Below are positions 42,151 to 50,905 of a stretch of DNA of 64,000 nucleotides, in pieces. The notes under the pieces are model-generated. The model was not told where the DNA came from and did not search any database. It saw only the letters and a list, made by a program, of their open reading frames with translations. The first letter of the stretch is position 1. Each line of letters begins with the position of its first letter. This DNA comes from Mycolicibacter hiberniae (GTDB lineage Bacteria > Actinomycetota > Actinomycetes > Mycobacteriales > Mycobacteriaceae). The position numbers and the translations under genes were made by a program. The DNA lies in contig NZ_AP022609.1 in NCBI RefSeq assembly GCF_010729485.1, forward strand, positions 4,154,001-4,218,000. Reading direction: 5' to 3'.

Positions 42151-42963
42151 TCAATCCCGCCGGATGTCCACCAGCACAGGGGCGTGATCGCTCGGTGACT
42201 TGCCCTTGCGTTCCTCGCGGACGATCTCGGCGTGCGTGACGCGCGTCGCCAGCGCCGGTGAGCCCAGAATGAAATCGATGCGCATGCCCTGCTTCTTCGG
42301 GAACCGCAGCTGGGTGTAATCCCAGTAGGTGTAGACACCGGGTCCGGGCGTGAAGGGCCGCACCACGTCCAGGAACTGCGCGTCGGTGATCGCCTGGAAC
42401 GCCTTGCGCTCCGGTTCGGAGACGTGTGTCGCTCCCTCGAAGAACTCCATGCTCCAGACGTCGTCGTCCTGCGGCGCGATGTTCCAGTCACCCGCCAGGG
42501 CGATCGGCGCCGACGGATCGTCGCGCAGCCAACCCGCCGCGGTGTCCCGCAGTGCGGCAAGCCAATCCAGTTTGTAGGCGTAGTGCGGGTCGGCCAGGGT
42601 GCGGCCGTTGGGGACGTAGAGGCTCCACACCCGCACTCCGCCGCAGGTGGCGCCCAACGCCCGCGCCTCCACGGCGGGATCGGCGTCGGCCTTGCCCCAC
42701 GCCGGCTGGCCGGGAAACCCGATTTCGACGTCGTCCAGACCGACCCGCGAGGCGATCGCCACCCCATTCCACTGGTTGGCGCCGACATGGGCCACCTCGT
42801 AGCCCAGTTGGTGGAACGGCAGGGTCGGAAACTGCGCGTCGGTGCACTTGGTCTCCTGCATGGCCAGCACGTCGACCTCAGCGCGGGCCAGCCAGTCGGT
42901 CACCCGGTCCACGCGGGTGCGGATGGAATTGACGTTCCAGGTGGCCAGTCGCAGCGCAGTCAC
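42151..42963 (-). CDS. xthA: Exodeoxyribonuclease III / AP endonuclease
   Basis: 270 residues, the full EEP-fold enzyme of base-excision repair. Motifs: LRLATWNVNSIR, QETKC, YVPNGR, LAGDWNIAP, RIDFILGS and the catalytic end SDHAPVLVD. It cleaves abasic sites and resects 3' ends. GTG 42963 with TAGGGT 6 nt upstream suggests a leaderless mRNA. Confidence 0.95.
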   Translation of the reverse strand: MTALRLATWNVNSIRTRVDRVTDWLARAEVDVLAMQETKCTDAQFPTLPFHQLGYEVAHVGANQWNGVAIASRVGLDDVEIGFPGQPAWGKADADPAVEARALGATCGGVRVWSLYVPNGRTLADPHYAYKLDWLAALRDTAAGWLRDDPSAPIALAGDWNIAPQDDDVWSMEFFEGATHVSEPERKAFQAITDAQFLDVVRPFTPGPGVYTYWDYTQLRFPKKQGMRIDFILGSPALATRVTHAEIVREERKGKSPSDHAPVLVDIRRD

Positions 42964-42969
42964 GCAGCC

Positions 42970-42975
42970 ACCCTA
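42970..42975 (-). promoter_or_regulatory. -10 box for leaderless xthA mRNA
   Basis: TAGGGT on the minus strand, 6 nt before GTG 42963. Confidence 0.4.
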
Positions 42976-42991
42976 GAACGCGGGCGCCGGG

Positions 42992-43912
42992 TCAGGGCCG
43001 CGCGGTGCGGGCGTCGATGTAGCGGGTGCGGTGCTGGCCGGCGAACCCCGCCGCCTCGAAGAACGTGAACGCGCGGGTGTCGGAGCTGGGCACCTGGACG
43101 TAACCGCGGGTGGCGCCACGTTCGGCCCCCCAGGACCGCAATGCGTCGCAGACTGCGCGGCCGTGGCCCTGCCGGCGCCGGTCCGCGCTCACCCGCAGCG
43201 CTGTCAGCCCCAGCCAGCGCGTTCCATCGGGCCCGTCGGTGACCGCGCCCCGCCCAACCGCCACCCCCGGGATCGTGGCGAAGACCACCTCGCCGCCGGC
43301 CACCGCGGTCAGCACCTGCAGCGGTGCCGCCGCGTCGTCGGTGCGGTAGACCGCGAGCCAGTCGGTGCCGGGCGCGGCGGCCAACACCACACCGTCCGGG
43401 GCCGTCGCGGTCGCGATGTCGCCCACCATGGTGCGGGTCTCATGCCGGGCCGGAAGGTCCGGCGACATCCGGAGCAGCCGCTCCGGCACCGCCAGGTAGG
43501 GCGGCAGGCCCCGCTGGGCGTACCAGTCGATGATCGCTGCCGCGGTGTTCAGGTGGGCGAACATGTCGAGTGGCACAGCCGAATTGGCGGCCAGGTCGGC
43601 GCCCGGCCCGGCCCGCAGCAGCCAGCCGTCGAGCCATTGGTGTTCGCTGCCCGGCCAGGCCAGCGCGGCGGCGTGCTCGACGGAGCGGATCGCCGAGTTC
43701 TTCACCGGCCGGTCGGTCAGCCGCCGCACGTACAACACATCGGCGTGCCGGCAGTCGTGGAGCGCGCCGTCGGCCGAGCGAACCCGCACCAGCGGCCCGG
43801 TCTGCTCCAGATGCCCGATCACGTCGCCCATCGGGGGCTGCGAACCGGGTGGCCGCAGATAACGCAGGCTCACCCGCGTTCCGACTTCGGGCAGTTCGGG
43901 CGGCGGGCTCAT
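42992..43912 (-). CDS. GNAT-family acetyltransferase (Rv0428c homologue)
   Basis: 306 residues. The N-terminal quarter is a small beta domain (GTRVSLRYLRPPG ... GDVIGHLEQTGPLVRV) resembling an SH3-like module; the C-terminal half is a GNAT fold with acetyl-CoA motif A ALRVSADRRRQGHGRAVCDA and the closing GFAGQHRTRYI. Substrate unknown. ATG 43912; 11 bp after def. Confidence 0.85.
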   Translation of the reverse strand: MSPPPELPEVGTRVSLRYLRPPGSQPPMGDVIGHLEQTGPLVRVRSADGALHDCRHADVLYVRRLTDRPVKNSAIRSVEHAAALAWPGSEHQWLDGWLLRAGPGADLAANSAVPLDMFAHLNTAAAIIDWYAQRGLPPYLAVPERLLRMSPDLPARHETRTMVGDIATATAPDGVVLAAAPGTDWLAVYRTDDAAAPLQVLTAVAGGEVVFATIPGVAVGRGAVTDGPDGTRWLGLTALRVSADRRRQGHGRAVCDALRSWGAERGATRGYVQVPSSDTRAFTFFEAAGFAGQHRTRYIDARTARP

Positions 43913-43923
43913 CGCCGGCTCAA

Positions 43924-44517
43924 TCAGTGACCGAACGGATCGGGTACGTCGCCCGGCGTCCACGACAGGCCGGGGACACCCCAGCCGTTGGCCTTGACCG
44001 TCCGCTTCGCGCCGCGGGCGTACCGGCCCACCAGCATGTCCAGGTAGAGCAGTCCGTCGAGGTGGCCGGTCTCGTGCTGCAACATCCGGGCGAACAACCC
44101 GGTGCCCTCCAGAGTGACCGGGTTGCCGTCACCGTCCAGACCCGTGACTCGCGCCCATTCGGCTCGGCCGGTCGGAAACGATTCGCCGGGAACCGACAGG
44201 CAGCCTTCGTCGTCCTCGTCGGGGTCGGGCATGGTCTCGGGCCGCTCCGAGGTCTCCAGCACCGGGTTGATGACCACGCCGCGGCGCCGCGTGGTCGACC
44301 GTCGGTCGTCGGCGCAGTCGTAGACGAAGAGCCGCAGGCCCACGCCGATCTGATTGGCCGCCAAGCCCACACCGTTCGCGGCGTCCATGGTCTCGAACAT
44401 CGTGGTGATCAAGTCGCCCAAGTCGGCCGGCAGCGAGCCGTCGTCGGCGACGGGCACCGGGCTGGTGGGGGTGTGCAGGACGGGATCGCCCACAATGCGG
44501 ATGGGTAGGACGGCCAT
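43924..44517 (-). CDS. def: Peptide deformylase
   Basis: 197 residues, as in Rv0429c. Removes the formyl group from new proteins. The three metal-site motifs are present: [19 protein letters not shown] and QHETGHLDG (HExxH). The long insertion and basic C-terminus are typical of the mycobacterial enzyme. ATG 44517; TAAGAT lies 8 nt upstream. Confidence 0.96.
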   Translation of the reverse strand: MAVLPIRIVGDPVLHTPTSPVPVADDGSLPADLGDLITTMFETMDAANGVGLAANQIGVGLRLFVYDCADDRRSTTRRRGVVINPVLETSERPETMPDPDEDDEGCLSVPGESFPTGRAEWARVTGLDGDGNPVTLEGTGLFARMLQHETGHLDGLLYLDMLVGRYARGAKRTVKANGWGVPGLSWTPGDVPDPFGH

Positions 44518-44525
44518 GACCGCAA

Positions 44526-44531
44526 ATCTTA
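44526..44531 (-). promoter_or_regulatory. -10 box for (near-)leaderless def mRNA
   Basis: TAAGAT on the minus strand, 8 nt before ATG 44517, right beside the tandem repeat that begins at 44532. Confidence 0.4.
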
Positions 44532-44643
44532 GGTGGGCGGTTTAGCGAGGCTCGACGGAGGAGAGGCGAAGCTGGGACCGCCGGGTTGGTGGGCGGTTTA
44601 GCGAGGCTCGACGGAGGAGAGGCGAAGCTGGGACCGCCGGGTT
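44532..44643. repeat. Tandem repeat, two 56-bp units
   Basis: Units 44532-44587 and 44588-44643, identical by eye. Core GGCGGTTTAGCGAGGCTCGA ... AAGCTGGGACCGCC. Same family as 29091-29204, reversed. VNTR candidate between def and the Rv0430-like gene. Confidence 0.87.
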
Positions 44644-44800
44644 GGTGCCGCCGCCGGTCAACTGCAGCGGCCACGGCGACTCGCCAAGCGGGCTCCCCGT
44701 TCAACACGGCTTGCCGTGATTCAATATTCGCTCAGGACACGCCGCCGAAAATAAGCGAACGTTGCAGCGAGAGACTTTCCGGAAGGGCCCAGGAAACGAT

Positions 44801-45109
44801 ATGGACGGCGCCATGGCGCAGGCGAATCGGTCAGGGGACGATTCGGAACCCACCGACGGTCTGAGCCGTCGCGAACACGACATCCTGGCCTTCGAACGAG
44901 ACTGGTGGAAGTACGCGGGCGCCAAAGAGGAGGCCATCAAGGAGCGCTTCGCGTTGTCGGCCACGCGCTACTACCAAGTCCTCAACGCGCTTGTCGACCG
45001 GCCTGAGGCGCTGGCCGCCGACCCGATGCTGGTCAAACGCCTGCGTCGGCTGCGCTCCAGCCGACAGAAGGCACGTGCCGCGCGCCGCCTCGGTTTCGAC
45101 ATCACCTGA
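44801..45109 (+). CDS. DUF3263 small DNA-binding-like protein (Rv0430 homologue)
   Basis: 102 residues, the same length as Rv0430. LSRREHDILAFERDWWKYAG then FALSATRYYQVLNALVDRPE form a predicted helix-turn-helix, followed by a very basic tail (LRRLRSSRQKARAARRLGF). Probably nucleic-acid binding; role unknown. ATG 44801. Directly upstream of virR. Confidence 0.9.
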   Translation: MDGAMAQANRSGDDSEPTDGLSRREHDILAFERDWWKYAGAKEEAIKERFALSATRYYQVLNALVDRPEALAADPMLVKRLRRLRSSRQKARAARRLGFDIT

Positions 45110-45162
45110 TCGCGCGACCACCTTGATTGCTGGGCGTTTATAGGTCATGGCCCGCCTCTGGA

Positions 45163-45168
45163 TACAGT
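45163..45168 (+). promoter_or_regulatory. -10 box for leaderless virR mRNA
   Basis: TACAGT, 7 nt before ATG 45176. Confidence 0.55.
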
Positions 45169-45175
45169 GGGCGCA

Positions 45176-45646
45176 ATGAACGACCACGTTCCCGACTCCT
45201 CCCGCCTTCCGCTCCGGGCGATGGTGATGGTGCTGCTGTTCTTGGGCACCGTCTTTTTGCTGGTGGGATTCCAGGCACTCGGATCGTCGGGAACCGACGA
45301 CGACACCGGCCAGCCGCCGACGGCGCAACCGGTCACCACCGTCTCGGCGCCGGCCAAGCCGGAACATCCCGTCCACAAGGCCGACGTGCGGGTCTTCAAC
45401 ATCTCCGAGCAGCCCGGCCTGGCCGGCCAAACGGCCGAGCGGCTACGCGAAGCCGGCTGGAACGTCACGGAGATCGGCAACCTCGAACTGCCCGAGGTAA
45501 CGCAGACCACCGTCTACTTCGGCGACGCCGAAGGTGAGCAGGATGCGGCCCATTCGGTGGGCGAGGTGCTGGGAGCCGCTGTTGAGCCACGCATCCCGGA
45601 CGTGGTGGAGCAGCCACCGGGCGTCATCGTGGTAGTCGCGGGTTAA
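45176..45646 (+). CDS. virR: VirR, LytR_C-domain membrane protein (Rv0431 homologue)
   Basis: 156 residues: a short cytoplasmic N-terminus, one membrane helix (AMVMVLLFLGTVFLLVGFQAL), a Pro/Thr linker, then a LytR_C domain (ADVRVFNISEQPGLAGQTAE ... TVYFGDAEG). In M. tuberculosis, Rv0431 (VirR) restrains vesicle release and affects envelope integrity. An earlier in-frame ATG at 45167 falls inside the -10 region, so 45176 is preferred. Confidence 0.9.
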   Translation: MNDHVPDSSRLPLRAMVMVLLFLGTVFLLVGFQALGSSGTDDDTGQPPTAQPVTTVSAPAKPEHPVHKADVRVFNISEQPGLAGQTAERLREAGWNVTEIGNLELPEVTQTTVYFGDAEGEQDAAHSVGEVLGAAVEPRIPDVVEQPPGVIVVVAG

Positions 45647-45649
45647 GCT
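45644..45649 (+). promoter_or_regulatory. -10 box for leaderless sodC mRNA
   Basis: TAAGCT, overlapping the virR stop codon, 6 nt before ATG 45656. Confidence 0.45.
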
Positions 45650-45655
45650 CCTCGC

Positions 45656-46366
45656 ATGGTCACAGGTCACCGCAGAGCTCTCGCCGCCGTCGTTTTCGCC
45701 ACCCCGGTTGTACTGCTGGCGGCGTGCAGTCCCCCCAACGAGGTGCCTTCCGACGTGCCCGGCACCACTCCGGCAATCTGGACCGGCTCGGCGGCGCCGT
45801 CGACCGAACCGGCAGAGCCGGGTGCCTCGGCCGGCGCGGACAACCTCGTCGCGCACCTGAACACCCCCGATGGCGGCCAGGTCGCCACCGCGACGTTCGA
45901 GTTCAGCAAGGCCGGCGGCAAGGAGTTCGCCACCGTGACCGTGCGGACCACCAGCGCCGGGGCGCTGACCCCCGGTTTCCACGGCCTGCACATCCACGCC
46001 GTCGGCAAGTGTGAAGCCGAGTCGGTGGCCCCCACCGGCGGGGCGCCGGGCAGCTTCCTGTCGGCCGGCGGGCACTTCCAGGCGCCTGGGCACAACGAGC
46101 ACCCGCAGAGCGGGGACCTGACCTCGCTGCAGGTGCGCTCCGACGGCAGTGGGCTGTTGGTGACCACCACCGACGCGTTCACCAAGGCCGACCTGCTGGC
46201 CGGGGACGGAACCTCGATCATCGTCCACGCCGACGACGACAACTTCGCCAACATCCCCGCGGACCGCTACACGCAGGTCAACGGCACGCCGGGCCCGGAC
46301 CAGACCACGCTGACCACCGGGGATGCCGGAAAGCGGATTGCGTGTGGTGTCATCGGCGCCGGATAG
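45656..46366 (+). CDS. sodC: Cu-type superoxide dismutase lipoprotein
   Basis: 236 residues. Lipobox LLAAC, a Ser/Pro/Ala linker, then the SodC barrel. Copper ligands are in [10 protein letters not shown] and further His in [12 protein letters not shown] and [10 protein letters not shown]; the two Cys (GKC, IAC) can form the usual disulfide. It detoxifies superoxide at the cell surface, and in pathogens protects against the oxidative burst. Short TAAGCT box upstream points to its own leaderless mRNA. Confidence 0.95.
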   Translation: MVTGHRRALAAVVFATPVVLLAACSPPNEVPSDVPGTTPAIWTGSAAPSTEPAEPGASAGADNLVAHLNTPDGGQVATATFEFSKAGGKEFATVTVRTTSAGALTPGFHGLHIHAVGKCEAESVAPTGGAPGSFLSAGGHFQAPGHNEHPQSGDLTSLQVRSDGSGLLVTTTDAFTKADLLAGDGTSIIVHADDDNFANIPADRYTQVNGTPGPDQTTLTTGDAGKRIACGVIGAG

Positions 46367-47513
46367 CCTGCCGGTCAACAGGGCTTCTGCGAGGTCGCAA
46401 GCCCGAATTGAGTTTGCCCGCAGCCCCCGGCCCACCATTGGCGTGGAATGGGAATTGGCTCTGGTCGACGCTCAGACCCGCGACCTGAGCAACGAAGCCA
46501 GCGCGGTCTTGTCCGAACTCGGCGAGAACCCGCGGGTGCACAAGGAATTGCTGCGCAACACCGTCGAGCTCGTGACGGGCATCTGCGACACCACCGGTGA
46601 GGCCATCGAAGATCTGCGCCAGACCCTGGCGACGGCCCGGCCCATCGTGCAGGGCCGGGGGATGGAGCTCTTCGGTGCCGGCACCCATCCGTTCGCCCGA
46701 TGGTCGGCGCAGAAGCTGACCGATGCGCCGCGCTACGCCGAGCTGATCAAGCGCACCCAGTGGTGGGGCCGGCAGATGCTGATCTGGGGCGTGCACGTCC
46801 ACGTCGGGATCTCCTCGGCGTACAAGGTGATGCCGATCATCACTTCCTTGTTGCAGCACTATCCGCACCTGCTGGCGTTGTCGGCGTCGTCGCCGTGGTG
46901 GGACGGTCACGACACCGGCTACGCCAGCAACCGCGCGATGATGTTTCAGCAGTTGCCCACCGCCGGTCTGCCGTTTCAGTTTCAGACCTGGGCGGAGTTC
47001 GAGGGTTTCGTCTACGACCAGAAGAAGACCGGGATCATCGATCACACCAACGAGATCCGCTGGGACATCCGCCCCTCGCCGCATCTGGGCACCATTGAGG
47101 TACGCGTGTGCGACGGCGTGTCCAACCTGCGCGAGCTAGGCGCACTGGTGGCGTTGACGCACTGCCTGATCGTCGACCTGGACCGGCGGCTGGAGGCCGA
47201 CGAAGCCCTGCCCACCATGCCGCCCTGGCATGTGCAGGAGAACAAGTGGCGCGCGGCCCGCTACGGGCTGGACGCGGAGATCATCCTCGATGCCGACAGC
47301 AACGAGCGGTTGGTCACCGAGGACCTCGACGAGCTGCTCAACCGATTGGAGCCGGTCGCGGCGCGGCTGCACTGCGCCGATGAGTTGGCCGCTGTCGCCG
47401 ACATCTACCGCACGGGCGCGTCATATCAGCGGCAGCGCCGGGTCGCCGAGGAGCACGACGGCGATCTGCGGGCCGTGGTCGACGCGCTGGTGGACGAGCT
47501 CGACAGCGCGTGA
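46344..47513 (+). CDS. Carboxylate-amine ligase YbdK family (glutamate-cysteine ligase type 2; Rv0433 homologue)
   Basis: 389 residues with GCS2 motifs: [33 protein letters not shown] and [14 protein letters not shown]-dependent peptide-bond formation is the family activity. Mycobacteria make mycothiol rather than glutathione, so the true substrate is uncertain. The start is unclear: ATG 46323, GTG 46344 or GTG 46347 are all in frame inside sodC; 46344 is taken for the GGAAAG about 11 nt upstream. Confidence 0.88.
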   Translation: MVSSAPDSLPVNRASARSQARIEFARSPRPTIGVEWELALVDAQTRDLSNEASAVLSELGENPRVHKELLRNTVELVTGICDTTGEAIEDLRQTLATARPIVQGRGMELFGAGTHPFARWSAQKLTDAPRYAELIKRTQWWGRQMLIWGVHVHVGISSAYKVMPIITSLLQHYPHLLALSASSPWWDGHDTGYASNRAMMFQQLPTAGLPFQFQTWAEFEGFVYDQKKTGIIDHTNEIRWDIRPSPHLGTIEVRVCDGVSNLRELGALVALTHCLIVDLDRRLEADEALPTMPPWHVQENKWRAARYGLDAEIILDADSNERLVTEDLDELLNRLEPVAARLHCADELAAVADIYRTGASYQRQRRVAEEHDGDLRAVVDALVDELDSA

Positions 47514-48151
47514 TGCAGCTGCCGATGTTCCCGCTGGAATGGGTTTTGCTGCCTGGCGAGGAACTGTCGTTGCGGATCTTCGAGCTGCGCTACACGGCGC
47601 TGGTCGGCGACCTGATGCGCAGCGGCGATCCCCGGTTCGGGGTGGTGCTGATCGCCCGTGGCCGTGAGGTGGGCGGAGGCGAGCAGCGCAACGATGTCGG
47701 CGCCATGGCCACCATCACGCGATGCACCGAGCTGGGGGCCGGCCGTTATGCGCTGCGCTGCCTGATGGGGGAGCGAATCCGGGTGCGCGACTGGCTTGCC
47801 GACAATCCCTACCCCCGCGCCGTGGTCGAGATGTGGCCCGACGAGCGGTCAGAACCGTTGACCGAAGAGCAGTTCCGCGCGCTCGAAGACCGCATCGACG
47901 CGCTGCACCTGCGGATGGCCCAGACCGGCCGGTATCCGGTTGGGCCGGCTCGAGGCAGTCTCGCGGACGCGCAGCGCCTGCGATCGCTGAATCCGGAGCA
48001 ACGGCTGTATTCGCTGGCCTGCCGGGTCCCGATGGGGGAAGCTGACCGCTACGCGGTGCTGGCGGCGCCGGCGCTGCCGGAGCGGGTGGCGGCGCTTTAT
48101 GAGGCGATTGCGACCGTATCGGCCCGGATCGAGTTCGATACCCCTCGTTGA
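47513..48151 (+). CDS. LON N-terminal (substrate-binding) domain protein (Rv0434 homologue)
   Basis: 212 residues. LON-SB/PUA-like domain (LPMFPLEWVLLPGEELSLRI, FELRYTALVGDL, GRYALRCLMGERIRV) without ATPase or protease parts. Likely a stand-alone substrate recognition module; partner unknown. ATG 47513 overlaps the previous stop (TGATG). The TGA stop is the first codon of palindromic repeat copy B. Confidence 0.9.
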   Translation: MQLPMFPLEWVLLPGEELSLRIFELRYTALVGDLMRSGDPRFGVVLIARGREVGGGEQRNDVGAMATITRCTELGAGRYALRCLMGERIRVRDWLADNPYPRAVVEMWPDERSEPLTEEQFRALEDRIDALHLRMAQTGRYPVGPARGSLADAQRLRSLNPEQRLYSLACRVPMGEADRYAVLAAPALPERVAALYEAIATVSARIEFDTPR

Positions 48152-48205
48152 CTCTGCGTCCACCCGGAAAAAGTGCGAGTGAGGTGTCTGGTGGACGCAG
48201 AGTCA
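48149..48205. repeat. 57-bp palindromic element, copy B
   Basis: TGACTCTGCGTCCACC and GGTGGACGCAGAGTCA are perfect 16-bp inverted repeats around a 25-bp loop. Same length as copy A (9601-9657) and alignable to its reverse complement, including a shared AAGTGCGAGTG in the loop. Provides the stop codon of the LON-domain gene. Confidence 0.88.
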
Positions 48206-48463
<258 letters not shown>

Positions 48464-48488
48464 TCAATGGTCGGTGCTGCGGCAGCCC

Positions 48489-49082
48489 TCAGGTGGTGGC
48501 CCGCGGCGGTGTCAGCGTGCCCAGCAGACGATCGACCAGCGCGCGCAGTTCGTCATGGCCCCGGGTGACGCCGACGCCGCTTTCATTGCACAAACTTCGG
48601 GCGGTCTGGGCGATCAGCATCGAGACCGCGACGGGAGGGTAGAGCTGCAGGTCGACGTCGTTGGCGCGCAACGCCACCGTCACCGCTGCGGTCTCGATGT
48701 CACGCACCCTCTCCGCATACGCCTTGAGCTCGGCGCCGATGGCCTTGCGGTGGTTAGCCAGCGCCATGAACTCGGTATTTAAGCTGGTCACGCGATCATC
48801 GCTGTTGATCTCCCACAGGGCGCGAAGCGGATCGTCGTGGGTCAGGGCGGCGCGCATCCGCTCCAGGGCGGCGTCTGCTCCGGACCGCAGTACCTCCACG
48901 AAAAGGTCGTCCATGGTGGGGAAGTAGTAGTAGACCAGAGCCTGCTTCACCCCGGCCTCGGCCGCGACCCGGCGCGATGTCGCCGCGGCGTAGCCCTCCT
49001 CACGCATCAGTCGCGCCGTCGCCTCGATCAGGCGGCGACGGGCGGCGTTGTCGGTCGATTTGGCCTTGCGTGTGGCTGTCAT
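48489..49082 (-). CDS. TetR-family transcriptional regulator
   Basis: 197 residues. N-terminal HTH (AAATSRRVAAEAGVKQALVYYYF) and an all-helical ligand domain. Divergent from the P450 gene, with a palindromic operator between the two, and a second copy of the operator ahead of the SDR remnant. Autoregulation plus control of the P450 is the likely arrangement. ATG 49082. Confidence 0.9.
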   Translation of the reverse strand: MTATRKAKSTDNAARRRLIEATARLMREEGYAAATSRRVAAEAGVKQALVYYYFPTMDDLFVEVLRSGADAALERMRAALTHDDPLRALWEINSDDRVTSLNTEFMALANHRKAIGAELKAYAERVRDIETAAVTVALRANDVDLQLYPPVAVSMLIAQTARSLCNESGVGVTRGHDELRALVDRLLGTLTPPRATT

Positions 49083-49156
49083 TCACGTCAGCCCGGGATG
49101 CGGAATGCTTGACCGTCCGGCGCCGCGCGTGGTAGGCATGACCCATTGTAGCAATT

Positions 49157-49170
49157 TGATCGGTCGATCA
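49157..49170. promoter_or_regulatory. Candidate TetR operator 2
   Basis: TGATCGGTCGATCA, perfect 6-bp arms with a GT centre, in the tetR/P450 divergent promoter region. Confidence 0.65.
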
Positions 49171-49207
49171 GCACGACGAGAGCGTGGACACGGGCGAAGG
49201 GCGGGCG

Positions 49208-50488
49208 ATGACGGATCTCGCAGTGGTCGACTACTTCTCCGACCAGGCCGTCACGCAGGATCCCTACCCCTACTACGAATACCTGCGTGGATGCGGGCCC
49301 GTGTTCGCCGAGCCGCATCACGGCGTCGTCGCCGTCACCGGCTACGACGAGGTGCTCGCCGCTTTCAAAGACCACGACTCGTTCTCGGCGGTCAACGCCA
49401 TCGGCGGGCCGTTCCCCCCGCTGCCGTTCGAGCCCGAGGGCGACGACATCATCGAGCAGATCGAGGCGCACCGCCACGAATTCCCGATCTTCGAGCACCT
49501 GGTGGTCATGGATCCGCCCGCCCACACCCGGGCCCGTTCGCTGCTGAGTGGGCTGCTCACCCCGAAACGCCTGCGGGAGAACGAAGAGTTCATCTGGCAA
49601 CTGACCGACACTCAACTCGGCGAGTTCATCGGCAACGGGCGCTGTGAATTCCTGTTCGACTACGCCAAACCGTATGCCACCCTTGCCATCACCGACCTTC
49701 TGGGGGTCCCCGAGGAGGATCGCGCCGAATTCCGCAGTGCGCTGGGCGCGGGATACCGGCCGGGACAGCATGTCGGATCCCTCGACGGAACTCCGGTGGG
49801 CCTCAACCCCTTGCAGTACCTCGACGAGAAGTTCAGCGGCTACCTCGCAGAGCGGCGGCGCCGGCCCCGTGGCGACGTGCTGAGCGGTCTGGCGGCCGCC
49901 ACCTACCCGGACGGCGCCACGCCGGACTTGCTGGAAGTGGTGCGTCCGGCCACGTTCCTCTTCGCGGCCGGCCAGGAGACCGTCACCAAGTTGCTCGGCT
50001 CCGCAGTGCAAACCCTGGGTGACCGCCCCGATCTCCAGCAGGCCTTGCGCGCCAATCCCGCCCTGATTCCCGCCTTTATCGAGGAAGCGCTGCGCATCCA
50101 GAGCCCCACCAAGATCGACTTCCGGCTGGCCCGCAAGACCACCACTTTGGGCGGGGTGCCGATCAAGGCCGGAACCGTGCTGATGCTCTGCCTGGGCGCG
50201 GCGAACCGGGACCCGCGCAAGTTCGACAACCCCGACCAGTTCCGCCTGGACCGTAAGAACGTGCGTGAGCACCTTGCCTTCGGTCGCGGAATCCACACCT
50301 GCGCCGGAGCGCCGCTGGCCCGGGTCGAAGGCCGCATCACCATTGCGCGGATGCTGGACCGGATGCGCGACATCAGAATCAGCGAGACCCGGCACGGACC
50401 GGCCGACCGGCGGCGCTACTCCTACGAGCCCACCTTTCTGCTGCGCGGACTGGCCGAGTTGCACATCGAGTTCGACCCGGTGTCCTAG
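49208..50488 (+). CDS. Cytochrome P450
   Basis: 426 residues. Haem Cys in FGRGIHTCAGAPLARVEGR, I-helix oxygen-activating AGQETVTK, ExxR in EEALR, and PERF-like DNPDQFRLDR. A soluble bacterial class I P450 needing ferredoxin partners, not adjacent here. Substrate unknown. ATG 49208 has GAAGGG upstream; a GTG at 49184 is possible. Part of an island absent from M. tuberculosis at this site. Confidence 0.93.
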   Translation: MTDLAVVDYFSDQAVTQDPYPYYEYLRGCGPVFAEPHHGVVAVTGYDEVLAAFKDHDSFSAVNAIGGPFPPLPFEPEGDDIIEQIEAHRHEFPIFEHLVVMDPPAHTRARSLLSGLLTPKRLRENEEFIWQLTDTQLGEFIGNGRCEFLFDYAKPYATLAITDLLGVPEEDRAEFRSALGAGYRPGQHVGSLDGTPVGLNPLQYLDEKFSGYLAERRRRPRGDVLSGLAAATYPDGATPDLLEVVRPATFLFAAGQETVTKLLGSAVQTLGDRPDLQQALRANPALIPAFIEEALRIQSPTKIDFRLARKTTTLGGVPIKAGTVLMLCLGAANRDPRKFDNPDQFRLDRKNVREHLAFGRGIHTCAGAPLARVEGRITIARMLDRMRDIRISETRHGPADRRRYSYEPTFLLRGLAELHIEFDPVS

Positions 50489-50519
50489 TATTCGGCCGCC
50501 CGGACTGCCTTGCCGGACG

Positions 50520-50525
50520 TACGCT
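50520..50525 (+). promoter_or_regulatory. Possible -10 box for leaderless VOC gene
   Basis: TACGCT, 6 nt before ATG 50532. Confidence 0.35.
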
Positions 50526-50531
50526 CGCGCC

Positions 50532-50897
50532 ATGACCGACATCGCGTTCACCTCGGTCGCACCGGTCATCCCGGTTCGAGACCTCGATGCAGCGCTCGAA
50601 CGTTACCGCCGGCTGGGCTTCACCGCGCTGTCCTACAGTGGCCCAGCTCGGTACGGATTCGTGGATCGCGGCCGTGTTTCGCTGCACCTATCCGAGTGGG
50701 CCGAGCACGACCCGCAGCGCACCGCCGCCAGCGTGTACTTCTACGTCGACGATGCCGATGCGCTCTATGCCCAATGGACATCGTCGGGAGTGCCGGGTCG
50801 CTTCACCGAACCCGCCGACACCGACTACCAGCTCCGGGAATTCGCCTATATCGACCCCGAAGGCACCTTGCACCGGGTCGGCTCGCCGCTGTCGTAA
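50532..50897 (+). CDS. VOC-superfamily protein, bleomycin-resistance/glyoxalase-like
   Basis: 121 residues, a paired beta-alpha-beta-beta-beta fold: VAPVIPVRDLDAALERYRRL, GFTALSY, then SVYFYVDDADALYAQW and FAYIDPEGTLHRVG. The small size and pattern match bleomycin-binding proteins, which sequester glycopeptide drugs; an enzymatic role cannot be excluded. Confidence 0.85.
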   Translation: MTDIAFTSVAPVIPVRDLDAALERYRRLGFTALSYSGPARYGFVDRGRVSLHLSEWAEHDPQRTAASVYFYVDDADALYAQWTSSGVPGRFTEPADTDYQLREFAYIDPEGTLHRVGSPLS

Positions 50898-50905
50898 CAG
50901 CGGAG